This document shows, piece after piece, positions 35,122 through 44,995 of a DNA stretch of 58,284 nucleotides. The notes beneath the pieces are model-generated. The model saw only the letters and a list, made by a program, of their open reading frames with translations, did not search any database and was not told the origin of the DNA. Each line of letters begins with the position of its first letter. Within the stretch, counting starts at the first letter, position 1. Origin of the DNA: Parashewanella hymeniacidonis (GTDB lineage: Bacteria > Pseudomonadota > Gammaproteobacteria > Enterobacterales > Shewanellaceae); assembly GCF_016900895.1 (NCBI RefSeq), contig NZ_JAFEUN010000013.1, positions 1 through 58,284 of the forward strand, in the 5' to 3' direction. The position numbers and the translations under genes were made by a program.

Positions 35122-35153
35122 AGCCGCTAATTAACAACAAGTAAGTAGCGGCT
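35122..35153 (-). terminator. Intrinsic terminator after phoD
   Basis: AGCCGCTA (35122-35129) pairs with TAGCGGCT (35146-35153). On the minus strand the stem runs into TTTTTTG, just after the phosphatase stop. Confidence 0.75.
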
Positions 35154-35183
35154 ATATAGAAGTTCATGAGTACAAAAAATGGG

Positions 35184-36941
35184 TTATACCAACTCTGGTA
35201 CACCAGCCATCATCGTTTTAGTTTGACGCTTAGTTTCATCTTCTTTGAACTCTTTTGACAAAACAGTATCGACGTAATACCAGTTGCTTTCTACTTTTTC
35301 AGGCGTAAATGTTACTGTCATAAATCCACGATCACCCATATTGGCGTATTTTAAATCTTCAACCAATTGTGAAACGGCCGCTTCAGTTGCAGGTAATTCT
35401 GGTTGCGGTATTTGCAAGTAATACTCTAACCCTGGAGAAGAAACCGAAGCCGTTGCAAACTCAACTCCAACCACATCGCCATTAACATCACGAAGCTCAT
35501 TTGCCCATGCATTATGAGTATCCCCAGCCAATACAACAAAGTTCTGCTGGCGAGATTTAGCCGTTCCAAAAATCACTTCCCGCTCATAGGCGTATCCATC
35601 CCAAGCATCCAAATTGTATGGAATCGATGGCAGTTGCAACATGGCTAACACTTCAGGAGTTAATAGATGCTGACCCGCTGCGAGAGCTTGCAACTCACCA
35701 GCCGTCAATGTCGGATCACCCGCTTGTGCTCTTGCCGCTATTTGTGCAAGCTGTGCTAATTGAGCAAATTGCGAAATGCTGATTTGCTGCGTTGCAATAG
35801 CCGCAGGTAAAAACACTTTCCCCATAAGCACTTGCTGACCCAAAACTTGCCATTTAGCCGTTGATTGCAACATTTCACCTTGCAACCACAATAACTGAGT
35901 TAAGCCAAGCATAGTGCGATTGGTATCGGTCACATCAGCCATGAAGCTGTCGCCGTCGAAACCACCCGTATTGGGATCGATATAATTTTCAAAAGCGAGT
36001 TGCTTATCACGGCCTAATAGGCGTGTATCAAGCATGTGCAGATCCAACAAATCACCATATGAGAAGCTGCGGTAGATCTCTTCATGACGACCTTCGCGCC
36101 AAGGGCGGATTGGTAACCATTCAAAATACGCCTGTAGCGCTGCTTGCTTACGTGCAGCAAAATCACCCTCTTCTTCTTGATGATTCTCTGCACCATCTTT
36201 ATAGGAATCATTGGTGACTTCGTGATCATCCCATACCATGATGAATGGGCTTTGTTGATGCAGCTTTTGCAGGCTATTGTCCGAGCGATATTGTGCGTAG
36301 CGTTGACGATAATCGTCTAAACTGACGATTTCTCGATCCGGCATGACTTCACGGCCTTCAACTTTACTTGTGCCATTAGCTGAACTGTCATTACCATACT
36401 CATAAATGTAATCACCGAGATGAATAACGGCATCTATCTCTGATTGCTTGGTCGCAAGCTCATACACATTGAAATAACCCACTGGATAGTTAGCACAAGA
36501 TAAAACGGCAAACTTAACTTGAGCGATCTCACCCTCAGGTAACGTTTTAGTTACTCCCACAGTCGACGTGTTATCACCCGACATAAAGCGGTAATAATAC
36601 GTTTGCCCTGGTCGTAAACCTACAGCATCAATTTTTACCGTATAGTCACGCTCAACAGTGGTTGTCATGCTGCCGTCACGAATAACATCACTAAAATCAC
36701 TGTCCGTAGCCACTTGCCAGCTTACACTGACTTCACCTTGTTCATTGGGTGAAACTCGAGTCCATAGAATGACGGCATTACTTGCAGGATCACCACTGGC
36801 AACACCATGAAGAAACTGTCCAGAAATACGGTCCTTTTTATCATCACTGCTACACCCCATCAACCCATACGATAGAACTGCGGCCCCAACACCTTTTGCA
36901 GAAAATGCTAAAAAATCACGACGGTTATATTTTGTTGTCAT
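35184..36941 (-). CDS. phoD: PhoD-family alkaline phosphatase/phosphodiesterase with Tat signal
   Basis: This 585-residue exported metalloenzyme begins with a twin-arginine signal (NRRDFLAFSAKG, Arg-Arg at 7-8) and a possible lipobox LMGCSS (Cys about 30). A PhoD N-terminal beta domain (about 40-140) precedes the metallophosphoesterase core with VIHLGDYIYEYG, VWDDHEVTNDSYKDG and LAGDTHNAW, which hold the Ca2+/Fe3+ ligands. It should release phosphate from phosphomonoesters or diesters outside the cytoplasm. A Gln/Ala-rich helix insert lies near 380-420. No clear Pho box is seen upstream, although phosphate starvation control is usual for the family. Confidence 0.92.
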   Translation of the reverse strand: MTTKYNRRDFLAFSAKGVGAAVLSYGLMGCSSDDKKDRISGQFLHGVASGDPASNAVILWTRVSPNEQGEVSVSWQVATDSDFSDVIRDGSMTTTVERDYTVKIDAVGLRPGQTYYYRFMSGDNTSTVGVTKTLPEGEIAQVKFAVLSCANYPVGYFNVYELATKQSEIDAVIHLGDYIYEYGNDSSANGTSKVEGREVMPDREIVSLDDYRQRYAQYRSDNSLQKLHQQSPFIMVWDDHEVTNDSYKDGAENHQEEEGDFAARKQAALQAYFEWLPIRPWREGRHEEIYRSFSYGDLLDLHMLDTRLLGRDKQLAFENYIDPNTGGFDGDSFMADVTDTNRTMLGLTQLLWLQGEMLQSTAKWQVLGQQVLMGKVFLPAAIATQQISISQFAQLAQLAQIAARAQAGDPTLTAGELQALAAGQHLLTPEVLAMLQLPSIPYNLDAWDGYAYEREVIFGTAKSRQQNFVVLAGDTHNAWANELRDVNGDVVGVEFATASVSSPGLEYYLQIPQPELPATEAAVSQLVEDLKYANMGDRGFMTVTFTPEKVESNWYYVDTVLSKEFKEDETKRQTKTMMAGVPELV

Positions 36942-37021
36942 TATTATTCCTTGTTATTCTTTTCCCTGAGCCAACACAATGTATATTCGCTAAAGAGGTC
37001 TGATGTCTCATAACCCAGTTA

Positions 37022-37050
37022 GGTTACACAAATGTTTATTATATGTAACC
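37022..37050. promoter_or_regulatory. Dyad in the phoD/TIGR03899 divergent intergenic region
   Basis: GGTTACA (37022-37028) and TGTAACC (37044-37050) are perfect inverted repeats 15 bp apart, about 80 bp upstream of phoD. It could be an operator. The rest of the 310-bp gap (36942-37251) is AT-rich, with no other recognised signal. Confidence 0.35.
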
Positions 37051-37251
37051 ATTTTGTGATACTTTTTTCCTAGCCCTTTCACCATTTCAGAAATTAATAG
37101 CTATAATCGCAAGAGAAAGTGTCGTTGTATCATTCAAAGATTTAGCTTTTCTTGTAAAAGGTCGTATTGTTTAAAGGTAAACGATTAGATAATCACTATT
37201 TAATAGCGCCATAAGTCAGAAGAGTATTTGGAAACATAAGGAATAATTCGA

Positions 37252-38079
37252 GTGGAAAAAAAAATCACAACATCTTCTGCTAACAGCAACGACGTTTCTG
37301 CTCGACGTAAAGCATTGAATTTAGGTGGCCAATTAGGCTTAGTTGCAGATGGTGATTATAAGCCAGCTAATGCCTCAGTTGCAGCACGTGGTGAACACCG
37401 ACAACGTAAACTCATTGCGAACTATCAAAAGAATTTAGAATCCATTTATCAATTGGCTCTAGATCACACCCCTTCTGACGTTACAGGCATCGACTTAGAT
37501 CCAGATTGGTTGTATCACTTTTTTGAAATGGCAGAAAAAATCCATAACCCTAAAATGCAAGATCTCTGGGCTAGAATTCTGGCAAGAGAAATCGTAAAAC
37601 CGGGTAACTTCACCATTGAGACTTTAGACACCTTAAAGAAACTGACACAACGTGAAGCACTGATTCTCGAAAGAGCGTTAGGGCTTGGCTCTACGTTTAA
37701 TAATGAAACTCGCTTGAAACTGCTAAGTCGCTATAGAGTCACAGGCGGCTGGACGACTTATTTCAGAAATAACCCAATTCGCTTAATCGATTTATCAAAA
37801 TGTGGACTCCCTTACTCCAGCATTCTAACGATGATACATGCTGGCATTTTACATCCAGAAGAATTTGAAACGGGTCGATTAACCAAAGGTGAAGAGATAA
37901 AAGTCACTTATCCTCACAAACAGTTGTCATTAATACCAAAAATTCCACATATCGTCGTTGGCTATTATCGATTTACCAACATAGGAAATGAGCTTGCACA
38001 GCTGGTGTCTCCAAAATTAGAATCCAATGTTTTTGAAGTGATCAGAAGCACATTGAATGACGATTTTGTAATCCAATGA
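37252..38079 (+). CDS. TIGR03899 family protein (DUF2806-like)
   Basis: The product has 275 residues, with no signal peptide or membrane helix. It matches the TIGR03899 family of gammaproteobacterial proteins: the segments ARRKALNLGGQLGLVADGDY near the start, DPDWLYHFFEMAEKIHNPKMQDLWARIL (in two parts, about 80-108), and the winged-helix-like C-terminal half. Start is GTG with AAGGA nine bases upstream. The DUF2806-type middle segment is often found in proteins of unknown or defence-related context, but this family is widely conserved, so I do not read it as defence. A hairpin follows. Confidence 0.8.
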   Translation: MEKKITTSSANSNDVSARRKALNLGGQLGLVADGDYKPANASVAARGEHRQRKLIANYQKNLESIYQLALDHTPSDVTGIDLDPDWLYHFFEMAEKIHNPKMQDLWARILAREIVKPGNFTIETLDTLKKLTQREALILERALGLGSTFNNETRLKLLSRYRVTGGWTTYFRNNPIRLIDLSKCGLPYSSILTMIHAGILHPEEFETGRLTKGEEIKVTYPHKQLSLIPKIPHIVVGYYRFTNIGNELAQLVSPKLESNVFEVIRSTLNDDFVIQ

Positions 38080-38086
38080 GTCCACG

Positions 38087-38112
38087 ATAAGATTAAACAT
38101 CTTTAATCTTAT
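38087..38112 (+). terminator. AT-rich hairpin after the TIGR03899 gene
   Basis: ATAAGATTAAA (38087-38097) pairs perfectly with TTTAATCTTAT (38102-38112) across a CATC loop. The stem is AT-rich and the T-run poor, so termination is plausible but not certain. Confidence 0.5.
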
Positions 38113-38180
38113 TAGCATACTGTATTAGGCATGGTAAATTTGGTTTTTTAAGCTCATTAACTCAAAGGGTTTAAAGGTTT

Positions 38181-40193
38181 ATGGCCACAACTTTAATTCA
38201 GTGTAATCATTTAGCGACAGGCTTTACTGATACAGGTCAATTACAATCTGTTTCTCAGTACATCAAGCATCAAAAACAACAGAAAGCACACCTTCCTACG
38301 CTCATGCTATATATACATAGGAACAGTGAGATTTTTCCTGTTGAATATACTGTTGTTTGGCATACACTTCATGGGCCAAATAATCTAACCCGTACATTTG
38401 CTCAACTCGAACTTTACAACCAAACTTCCATTGAAAATAGTACTTTATTACAATCAGTTGAATCTGATTTCATGCGGAAATGTAATTGGTATTTACTCGC
38501 AAGCAGTGCTTTTGAACCATTGCTTAAGTTTATAGATTCGCAAACAACTAAAACTAGAGGGAAGATTGAAAGAACAAAAAGCCTAGCAGTACTTAGCACC
38601 AAATTTGATTTAGGCTCTTTTCCTTCTAGAAAGTTAGCACGTTCTAGAAGTTTAAATGATTTACCAGCTGAGGCAATTGACGATCAAAAGTGGGCTCAAT
38701 TTCGCACACAACAAGATTATTTTGTCGCTCATAAATCTTCATCGAATCCAACGCTCTCTGAGATCCGAATACAGTTACAGAAAGCAGAGGAGCTCAAGGT
38801 CGAATTCATTTCTCAGCTACTAGCAGAAGGTATTGACCTAAATGATAGAGATGCCGTAAAAACGTTTTTAGATAACAAGGCTAATGCCAGAAACATACGT
38901 TCACAGTCCACCTCTGAATCAGTACCAGAATCTGTGAAAGATGATTTGGAAGAGTTCGTTGTTATAACAGCTCCCCCTCAAGTTAGCGGAAACTTGTCAA
39001 ACGACGACTTTGAATTAACAGGACTGCTGCTTGCTCAGTCCACTCAAGAAAACGAACATATCACCTGGCTTCAATTACCGAGTGATCAGTCTGATGCCTT
39101 CTTGGACGACTGTCTGGTGATAACTCATGACTCGACACCTGAAACGGGGGTCGAATGTTTCGGTACACTCCCAGAATCAGCGCCCTCCTTCGCTCTAACT
39201 GAACACGACGAGACAGCCTCCATAGCACAGCCTCACTCTTTTGATCGCACCAACGAGCTTAAAGCTTCATATGTCTCTTTGGTCCAAATGGATGACTTCA
39301 CGCTTATACCAACATCAGCCTGTCTAGGCGACATAGACATTGTTGAGCCTCTGCAACCTAAATTGCACAGTCCTGAAACTAAGATCATTGAGTATTTTAA
39401 AGCGAACAAGATCCACCACCTTCAACCACTAAAAATGAATCCTCAATTTGAAATAACAAAGGGAAGTGATTTTGTAAGTGCCTCACAAATAGAGTCTTAT
39501 CAGCGCTCATATGTTTCTCCCACATTCGATACCGTGCCGATCTCACAAACCAGAAAAAAGTTTCAAGCTTTCACGGGAACCATTAAGCGTCACCTTGACA
39601 AACAGCTCCTCAATTCAGGGAGAAAAAATATTGGTCAAGGTAGAGTTTATGATTGTTATGTAGCACTACAAAATTTTTCAAGTGCTCACCAACTCGAAAA
39701 GCACAATATTGATATTCATCGTGAGCTTTCTCTTGAAAGTTCAGAATTAGCCTCAAGTTTGCTCGCACATCATTCATCATTTACACAACAAGCTAACTTA
39801 AGAATGATGTTTATTCCTGTTGGAGTACATGCTAAGACACTCGCCTTAATCGAATCTCATCACGCCATTTTATGTGTATTCATAAAAGAACGTATTTTTG
39901 TAATCGATTCAAAAAATAAGTTTGCTTCGCTGTTCAACAAGGTTCCTAAAATCACCTATATCTGTACTCAATTGCAACCGTTAACTAATTCAGTCGATTG
40001 CACTCGATTCGTCACCTTTACAGCCATGCACTTGCTCAATTGCTTGTTAAAAGAAAGTCCTGATGAAACGTCTGACGAAACTACCACCATAATGCAAATT
40101 CTTGCGCATATACCTCAACCAGAAGAGATGGAAGAAGCGCCTAAAGACGCCGAACATGATGAAGGTGAAATTCAAGACTTCTGTGAGTTATAA
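38181..40193 (+). CDS. Large protein of unknown family with a C-terminal CE-clan (Ulp1/ElaD-like) cysteine protease signature
   Basis: The 670-residue protein has no signal peptide or membrane helix. Residues 1-120 look folded. Residues 130-470 are polar, Ser/Glu/Asp-rich and probably largely disordered. A second folded region spans about 455-625, followed by an acidic tail. In that region H560/H561-AILCVFIKERIFVID576 and Q599-PLTNSVDC607-TRF follow the His...Asp...Gln...Asp-Cys order and hydrophobic pattern of Ulp1/SENP, ElaD and SseL-like proteases. The Gln-to-Cys spacing is 8, against 6 in yeast Ulp1. Such bacterial proteases usually cleave ubiquitin-like proteins in a host, so an effector is possible. 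This is an inference from motif order; no family was recognised directly. It stands alone, overlapping the converging porin gene by 6 bp. Confidence 0.6.
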   Translation: MATTLIQCNHLATGFTDTGQLQSVSQYIKHQKQQKAHLPTLMLYIHRNSEIFPVEYTVVWHTLHGPNNLTRTFAQLELYNQTSIENSTLLQSVESDFMRKCNWYLLASSAFEPLLKFIDSQTTKTRGKIERTKSLAVLSTKFDLGSFPSRKLARSRSLNDLPAEAIDDQKWAQFRTQQDYFVAHKSSSNPTLSEIRIQLQKAEELKVEFISQLLAEGIDLNDRDAVKTFLDNKANARNIRSQSTSESVPESVKDDLEEFVVITAPPQVSGNLSNDDFELTGLLLAQSTQENEHITWLQLPSDQSDAFLDDCLVITHDSTPETGVECFGTLPESAPSFALTEHDETASIAQPHSFDRTNELKASYVSLVQMDDFTLIPTSACLGDIDIVEPLQPKLHSPETKIIEYFKANKIHHLQPLKMNPQFEITKGSDFVSASQIESYQRSYVSPTFDTVPISQTRKKFQAFTGTIKRHLDKQLLNSGRKNIGQGRVYDCYVALQNFSSAHQLEKHNIDIHRELSLESSELASSLLAHHSSFTQQANLRMMFIPVGVHAKTLALIESHHAILCVFIKERIFVIDSKNKFASLFNKVPKITYICTQLQPLTNSVDCTRFVTFTAMHLLNCLLKESPDETSDETTTIMQILAHIPQPEEMEEAPKDAEHDEGEIQDFCEL

Positions 40194-41204
40194 CGTATTG
40201 CGTCGATAATGCTTAATCTCAAAATCAAATCTGAACCCCATAAATACTTGATGTGCTGTTGCTGATTTTTGCCTTATCAATTGCCACTCAACAAACCACT
40301 TTAATTTATCCGTTTGGAACCATTCAAAGGTGGTATTTACGAGTTGCTGTTTTCGATGTCTATCTGAATCGGGCTCAAATTGAGAAACACCAAACTTCAG
40401 TTTGTGCTCTGAAGTTAATTGATAGGACATGGCGACATCTGCAGTAAAGCCAGCGTTCTGGTTAAATCGAGTGTGCTGAAAAGACGTCGCCCAGTAAAGT
40501 TTTTCGGTGACTTGTTGAGACAATGATAGACCAATTACTTGTTGTGTATCGAGTTCAAAATCTTCTTGGTAATACGCCGCAGCAAAATACATGTTTTGCC
40601 AATGATAGCGTCCTCCGAAACCAAGATAATGATTACGAGTATGCCATGGCTGATTATGAGTCCGTTTATCGATTTGCCAGTTCCAATCCCCACTCTGTAA
40701 TTGATAACTCACCATGCTATTTACTCTTGCGGGGCTGATGATGTCATAAGCTAATGGAGATGCTAGGCGATTAAATATATCAACAGGTTCAGCGATTAAG
40801 TTATATTGCGCCGCATTTTGTCTACCGTAGGTTAGTTGCCCCCAATGTCCTGCTAAACCAACATACGCTTTTCTGCGACTGCCAAACTCATAATCACTTT
40901 TCACTGTTGGACGTGCATCACCATGAGCCACTAATCGCACGTCTTCAATGACAGTGTACTTGAGCTTCACGCCAGTTCGTGAAGAGCTGTCATCCCACTT
41001 CCAAGCTTGGTCACTCCAATCTAGTGTCCCAAAACGGGGGCGAAGAGATAAGTAGTAAGTCAACGCATCTGGGTCATCCATAATCTGAGTTGGTAACTCA
41101 GGTAACATAGACATATCGTTTGAGGGCTCTCTTGGAATCCTATCCTTTGCAAACCCTGAAAATGATAGCCCAGTAACCATTAACCAGATAAAGTTTCTAA
41201 GCAT
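40188..41204 (-). CDS. Outer-membrane porin-like protein
   Basis: The protein has 338 residues. A signal peptide (about 1-19, SGFAKD) leads into a beta-barrel with alternating hydrophobic strands. The segment RKAYVGLAGHWGQLTYGRQ (near 110) is the conserved porin strand with the constriction-loop region following. The last residues do not end in the classical aromatic, which is slightly unusual (FRFDFEIKHYRRNTL). It lies 41 bp downstream of cysC on the same strand with no obvious terminator between, so it may belong to the sulfate operon and admit sulfate or sulfonates (inference). Confidence 0.75.
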   Translation of the reverse strand: MLRNFIWLMVTGLSFSGFAKDRIPREPSNDMSMLPELPTQIMDDPDALTYYLSLRPRFGTLDWSDQAWKWDDSSSRTGVKLKYTVIEDVRLVAHGDARPTVKSDYEFGSRRKAYVGLAGHWGQLTYGRQNAAQYNLIAEPVDIFNRLASPLAYDIISPARVNSMVSYQLQSGDWNWQIDKRTHNQPWHTRNHYLGFGGRYHWQNMYFAAAYYQEDFELDTQQVIGLSLSQQVTEKLYWATSFQHTRFNQNAGFTADVAMSYQLTSEHKLKFGVSQFEPDSDRHRKQQLVNTTFEWFQTDKLKWFVEWQLIRQKSATAHQVFMGFRFDFEIKHYRRNTL

Positions 41205-41245
41205 TGTTCCTCCATGAATAACGCTTAGATTATAGTCAAATTACC

Positions 41246-41845
41246 TTAAGCTGCTGAAGCTGCATCCAATGCCAGTAAATATTCTAGAATGGCATGCACT
41301 TGCTGACCTAAGTCACCTTTACTGGTGTTAATAGTGAGCTCAGCCGCTATTGGCTCTTCATATTCAGCATCAATGCCTGTGAAATCTTTAATTTCTCCAG
41401 CTCGAGCTTTTTTATACAAACCTTTCGGATCTCGTTGTTCGCAAACATCTAGAGGCGTTGCCACATGAATCTCAATAAATTCATTTTCAGAAAACTGGCT
41501 TCGAATCCATTCCCGCTGCTGCCGTGAAGGTGACACAAATGCCCCAAGAACAATCACGCCGGCATCAAGTATTAACTTGCTCACTTCGGTCACTCTACGC
41601 ATGTTTTCATTACGATCACGTTCAGAAAAACCAAGATCGTTACATAATCCATGACGAACATTGTCACCATCAAGCAAATAAGTGGCGAAGCCCTTTTGAT
41701 GTAAAATCGATTCCAGTGCGCCAGCTAAAGTAGATTTACCTGAACCAGATAAACCGGTAAACCATAACAGTCTCGGTTGTTGTTTTAGCAGCTCTTGACG
41801 CTGAACTTTATCTATTTTATGTGAATGCCATGATATTTCAGACAT
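41246..41845 (-). CDS. cysC: Adenylylsulfate kinase CysC
   Basis: CysC phosphorylates adenylylsulfate (APS) to PAPS with ATP, the second step of sulfate activation. The 199-residue length is normal. The P-loop GLSGSGKST (31-39) and [20 protein letters not shown] (near 59-78, APS binding) are intact, and [13 protein letters not shown] and the lid [19 protein letters not shown] are present. It is the last cys gene of the cobA-cysD-cysN-permease-cysC run, 28 bp after the permease gene. Confidence 0.96.
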   Translation of the reverse strand: MSEISWHSHKIDKVQRQELLKQQPRLLWFTGLSGSGKSTLAGALESILHQKGFATYLLDGDNVRHGLCNDLGFSERDRNENMRRVTEVSKLILDAGVIVLGAFVSPSRQQREWIRSQFSENEFIEIHVATPLDVCEQRDPKGLYKKARAGEIKDFTGIDAEYEEPIAAELTINTSKGDLGQQVHAILEYLLALDAASAA

Positions 41846-41873
41846 AAAAGCTCCTCTTGTTGTTTAATTAAGA

Positions 41874-43598
41874 TCAGTTAAATGGAAACCACATCGGGAC
41901 AAGTGTGATCACCAGTGTTGAATACAGCAGTGACAAAGGTAACCCCAATTTGACGAAGTCGATAAAGCGATAGTTTCCCGCATTGAACACCATTAAATTG
42001 GTCTGATAACCGTAAGGTGAGATGAAACTGGCACTGGCACCGAATACGACGGCAACAATAAAAGGTTTGGCATCAACACTAAGTGTTTCAGATATGGCCA
42101 AAGCAATGGGAAAGGCCAATGCGGCAGCAGCATTATTAGTGATAAGTTCGGTTAATAGAACCGTCATGAGATATACACCAATAAAGGCACCCAGTGTTCC
42201 GTACCCCGAGAATAGAGACATCAAGCCATTTGACAGCTCAGTCGCAAGTCCGGTACTCATCATCAGATCAGCCAAACACAATGCACTGCCGACGATGATC
42301 AGCAACGAAGTCGGAAAACGTCTACGAATGTGATCGAGATCCAATACTCGAGTCAACAAATACATCAGTAACAATATCACTAGACTTTTTGCCAGTGACA
42401 CCAAGCCAAGTAAACTGGCTCCCAGTGCGACAGCAAAACTCGCCATCACCCAATGGCTGCGCTTTGGCGTTAATTGCACAGATAAGTCCAGAGCATTGAT
42501 CGATGCAAATTCATGCCTCGGTTGCAGTTGTTCAAACTCGCTACCCGGCGTCACCAGCAGTAAATCGCCTGACTGTAATTTCACATCACCAAGGCCACCT
42601 TTGAGCACTTGATTACCACGGCGAATCCCCAATACAGCAGCAGAAAACGTTTCTCGAAATTCGGCTTGCTTCAAAGAGTGTCCAACCAAGTGGCTACTCG
42701 GTGCAATCACCAGTTCTACCAAGTTTTGACCATCCGCTTGGTGTTTACCAAACCATTCCAAGCCATCAAACTGTTGCAGTAATTCTACAGAATCCACAGC
42801 ACCACTGAACCTCAGTTTATCGCCCGCGACCAACACCATATTCGGTGGCACGGGAGACATCGCAACACCATTGCGCTCTAACTCGGCCAAATACAATTTT
42901 TTGAGTGCGCGCAACTGATTATCATGCACACTCTTTCCGATCAGTTTCGAGCCCGTTATCACTTTAGCTTCTAACAAAAAAGGTAATTCTGTTTCGGCTT
43001 GATTATCGTCACGTTCAGGTAACCAATGCGATATCACAATAAGTAACGCCATGCCTGCCACAACGAGCACCAAACCCACTTGGGTAAACTCAAAAAAGTG
43101 CAGTGGTTCTAATCCAGCATGCTCAACAAACGAATTGACAATTAAATTGGTGGAGGTGCCAATTAAGGTCAGCGTCCCCCCTAAAATCGTGGCGTAATTC
43201 AAGGGTAATAACAGTTTGGAGGCAGCGTGGGATTGATTTCTCTGAATAGGCCCGATTAGAGATGCGACCACAGCGGTGTTATTGGTGAATGACGACAACA
43301 AGGCTGTCGAAAAACCCAACTTAGCTAAGGTCGATGTAAACGACCCTTTCGCAATCAATTGACTCAACTTAGCAAGTAAGTGTGTTTTCTCTAATACACT
43401 GGCAGTCAAAATAAGCAACACTAGCGTGATCAAACCACTATTAGTGAAACTGGTTAGGGCATGCGAAATATCCACCAGCCCAAGTAAATAACAAGCGATA
43501 ACAGCACCAGCAAAACACATTGCTGGCGACGCTTTACCTGAAAATAGTCCGCCAAGTAACCCAATTAAGATGAGACTTAACCACACTGCATCGGTCAT
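41874..43598 (-). CDS. SLC13 family permease with TrkA-C domains, probable sulfate transporter
   Basis: This 574-residue inner-membrane transporter has about eleven helices in two halves, separated by a soluble region (about 200-370) containing two RCK/TrkA-C-like domains (FLLEAKVITGSKLIGKSV and LVELVIAPSSHLVGHSL). The SNT helix-loop signatures are TNNTAVVASLIGPI near 107 and ITNNAAAALAFPIALAIS near 482. Its 4-bp overlap with cysN (43595-43598) and place before cysC indicate sulfate uptake coupled to activation. It fits the common marine cysN-SLC13-cysC arrangement, replacing an ABC-type CysTWA system here. Confidence 0.9.
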   Translation of the reverse strand: MTDAVWLSLILIGLLGGLFSGKASPAMCFAGAVIACYLLGLVDISHALTSFTNSGLITLVLLILTASVLEKTHLLAKLSQLIAKGSFTSTLAKLGFSTALLSSFTNNTAVVASLIGPIQRNQSHAASKLLLPLNYATILGGTLTLIGTSTNLIVNSFVEHAGLEPLHFFEFTQVGLVLVVAGMALLIVISHWLPERDDNQAETELPFLLEAKVITGSKLIGKSVHDNQLRALKKLYLAELERNGVAMSPVPPNMVLVAGDKLRFSGAVDSVELLQQFDGLEWFGKHQADGQNLVELVIAPSSHLVGHSLKQAEFRETFSAAVLGIRRGNQVLKGGLGDVKLQSGDLLLVTPGSEFEQLQPRHEFASINALDLSVQLTPKRSHWVMASFAVALGASLLGLVSLAKSLVILLLMYLLTRVLDLDHIRRRFPTSLLIIVGSALCLADLMMSTGLATELSNGLMSLFSGYGTLGAFIGVYLMTVLLTELITNNAAAALAFPIALAISETLSVDAKPFIVAVVFGASASFISPYGYQTNLMVFNAGNYRFIDFVKLGLPLSLLYSTLVITLVPMWFPFN

Positions 43599-44995
43599 TT
43601 ACTGATGTCCAATGCCTGCCAATGAGGGTAAGTCTTTCTCACCCAAGCGTTCAGTTCGATTTCCGACTCTGAATAAACCTGTTCGAGTTTCTTCTGCGAC
43701 TTAACTTCTGTCACCATTACCGCCGCTGCAGTCGCATTGGTTAAGCGATCGATAATGATCATCGCTCCAGTAGTGTGGTTATCTCTATATGTTTCAACAA
43801 ACATCGGCTCTGTGAATGCCATTTTCACTTTAGCGATCGTATTTAAACTAACGGTACTTTCAACACGCTTGTCCAGTGTGTTTACATCTGTGATGTACTC
43901 GATACTGGTCATTTTTACTTGAGTCAGTTTGCCAGCAACCTTCACATCATAAAGCTGATTAAGCTTCAATGGTGTTTCTTGCATCCACACTAACTCAGCG
44001 GTTATTTGCTGAGCTGACGTTGGCGAAATGTCTTGGCTTTTAACAATGACATCTCCACGCGAAATATCAATTTCATCCTCTAAAACCAATGTTATGGCTT
44101 CGCCTTTGGTCGCCATTGATTTGTCACCGTCAAAGGTGACAATGCTAGCGATCACTGATGACTTATCCGACGGCAACACCGTTATCTCATCGCCCACCGA
44201 GATACTGCCACTCGCAACCGTACCAGAGAAACCTCTAAAGTTAAGATCAGGACGTTGCACATATTGCACAGGAAAACGAAATTCATGATGTTCGCTATCA
44301 ATGTCAATGTCTTCAAGCGCTGTGAGTAATGGCTCAGATGTATACCATGGCATATGCTTTGATGTTGCAACAACGTTGTCGCCAGTTAATGCTGACAGAG
44401 GAATATATCGAATGTCAGCAGCTCTCAGTTGCTTTGCAAACTGTTCAAAGTCAGTTCTTATCGCATCAAAAACACTTTGCTGGTAATCCACTAAATCCAT
44501 TTTATTAATGGCAATCACCAGATGTTTAATGCCCAATAAGCTTGCAATATAAGCATGACGCTTAGTCTGGGTTTGTACACCATAACGAGCATCGATCAAA
44601 ATCACAGCCACATCACAAGTGGATGCTCCCGTTGCCATATTACGTGTGTATTGTTCATGCCCAGGCGTATCAGCAATGATGAATTTGCGTTTCTGACTGC
44701 TGAAATAACGATAAGCCACATCAATGGTGATGCCTTGCTCACGCTCAGCTTGCAAACCATCGACTAACAAAGCTAAATCTAAAGCTTCGCCAGCATTACC
44801 TATCTTGGCACTTTCTTGTTTCAGGGTAGCTAATTGATCATCGTAGATCTGAGCGCTGTCATGCAATAATCGACCAATCAACGTACTCTTACCGTCATCA
44901 ACACTCCCGCAGGTTAAAAAGCGCAGTAATTGTTTTTGTTGTTGATGAGCCACATATGTTTCAATATCTAAGTCTTCGACTCTTTCAGCGACCAT
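43595..44995 (-). CDS. cysN: Sulfate adenylyltransferase subunit 1 CysN (GTPase)
   Basis: CysN is the GTPase that drives ATP sulfurylase CysDN to make APS. The 466-residue protein carries the G1 motif GSVDDGKST (30-38), G3 DTPGHEQYTRN (near 109) and G4 NKMD (near 164), then EF-Tu-like beta domains. E. coli CysN is 475 residues; no CysC domain is fused. It starts at the last base of cysD (TAATG-type junction at 44995) and overlaps the permease gene by 4 bp, so all are translationally coupled. Confidence 0.96.
   Translation of the reverse strand: MVAERVEDLDIETYVAHQQQKQLLRFLTCGSVDDGKSTLIGRLLHDSAQIYDDQLATLKQESAKIGNAGEALDLALLVDGLQAEREQGITIDVAYRYFSSQKRKFIIADTPGHEQYTRNMATGASTCDVAVILIDARYGVQTQTKRHAYIASLLGIKHLVIAINKMDLVDYQQSVFDAIRTDFEQFAKQLRAADIRYIPLSALTGDNVVATSKHMPWYTSEPLLTALEDIDIDSEHHEFRFPVQYVQRPDLNFRGFSGTVASGSISVGDEITVLPSDKSSVIASIVTFDGDKSMATKGEAITLVLEDEIDISRGDVIVKSQDISPTSAQQITAELVWMQETPLKLNQLYDVKVAGKLTQVKMTSIEYITDVNTLDKRVESTVSLNTIAKVKMAFTEPMFVETYRDNHTTGAMIIIDRLTNATAAAVMVTEVKSQKKLEQVYSESEIELNAWVRKTYPHWQALDISK

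Noticed and set aside
37252..40193. TIGR03899 gene and the 670-residue protein as a two-gene defence system
   Set aside because: A hairpin and about 100 bp separate them, TIGR03899 is a broadly conserved family, and nothing else nearby looks like defence.
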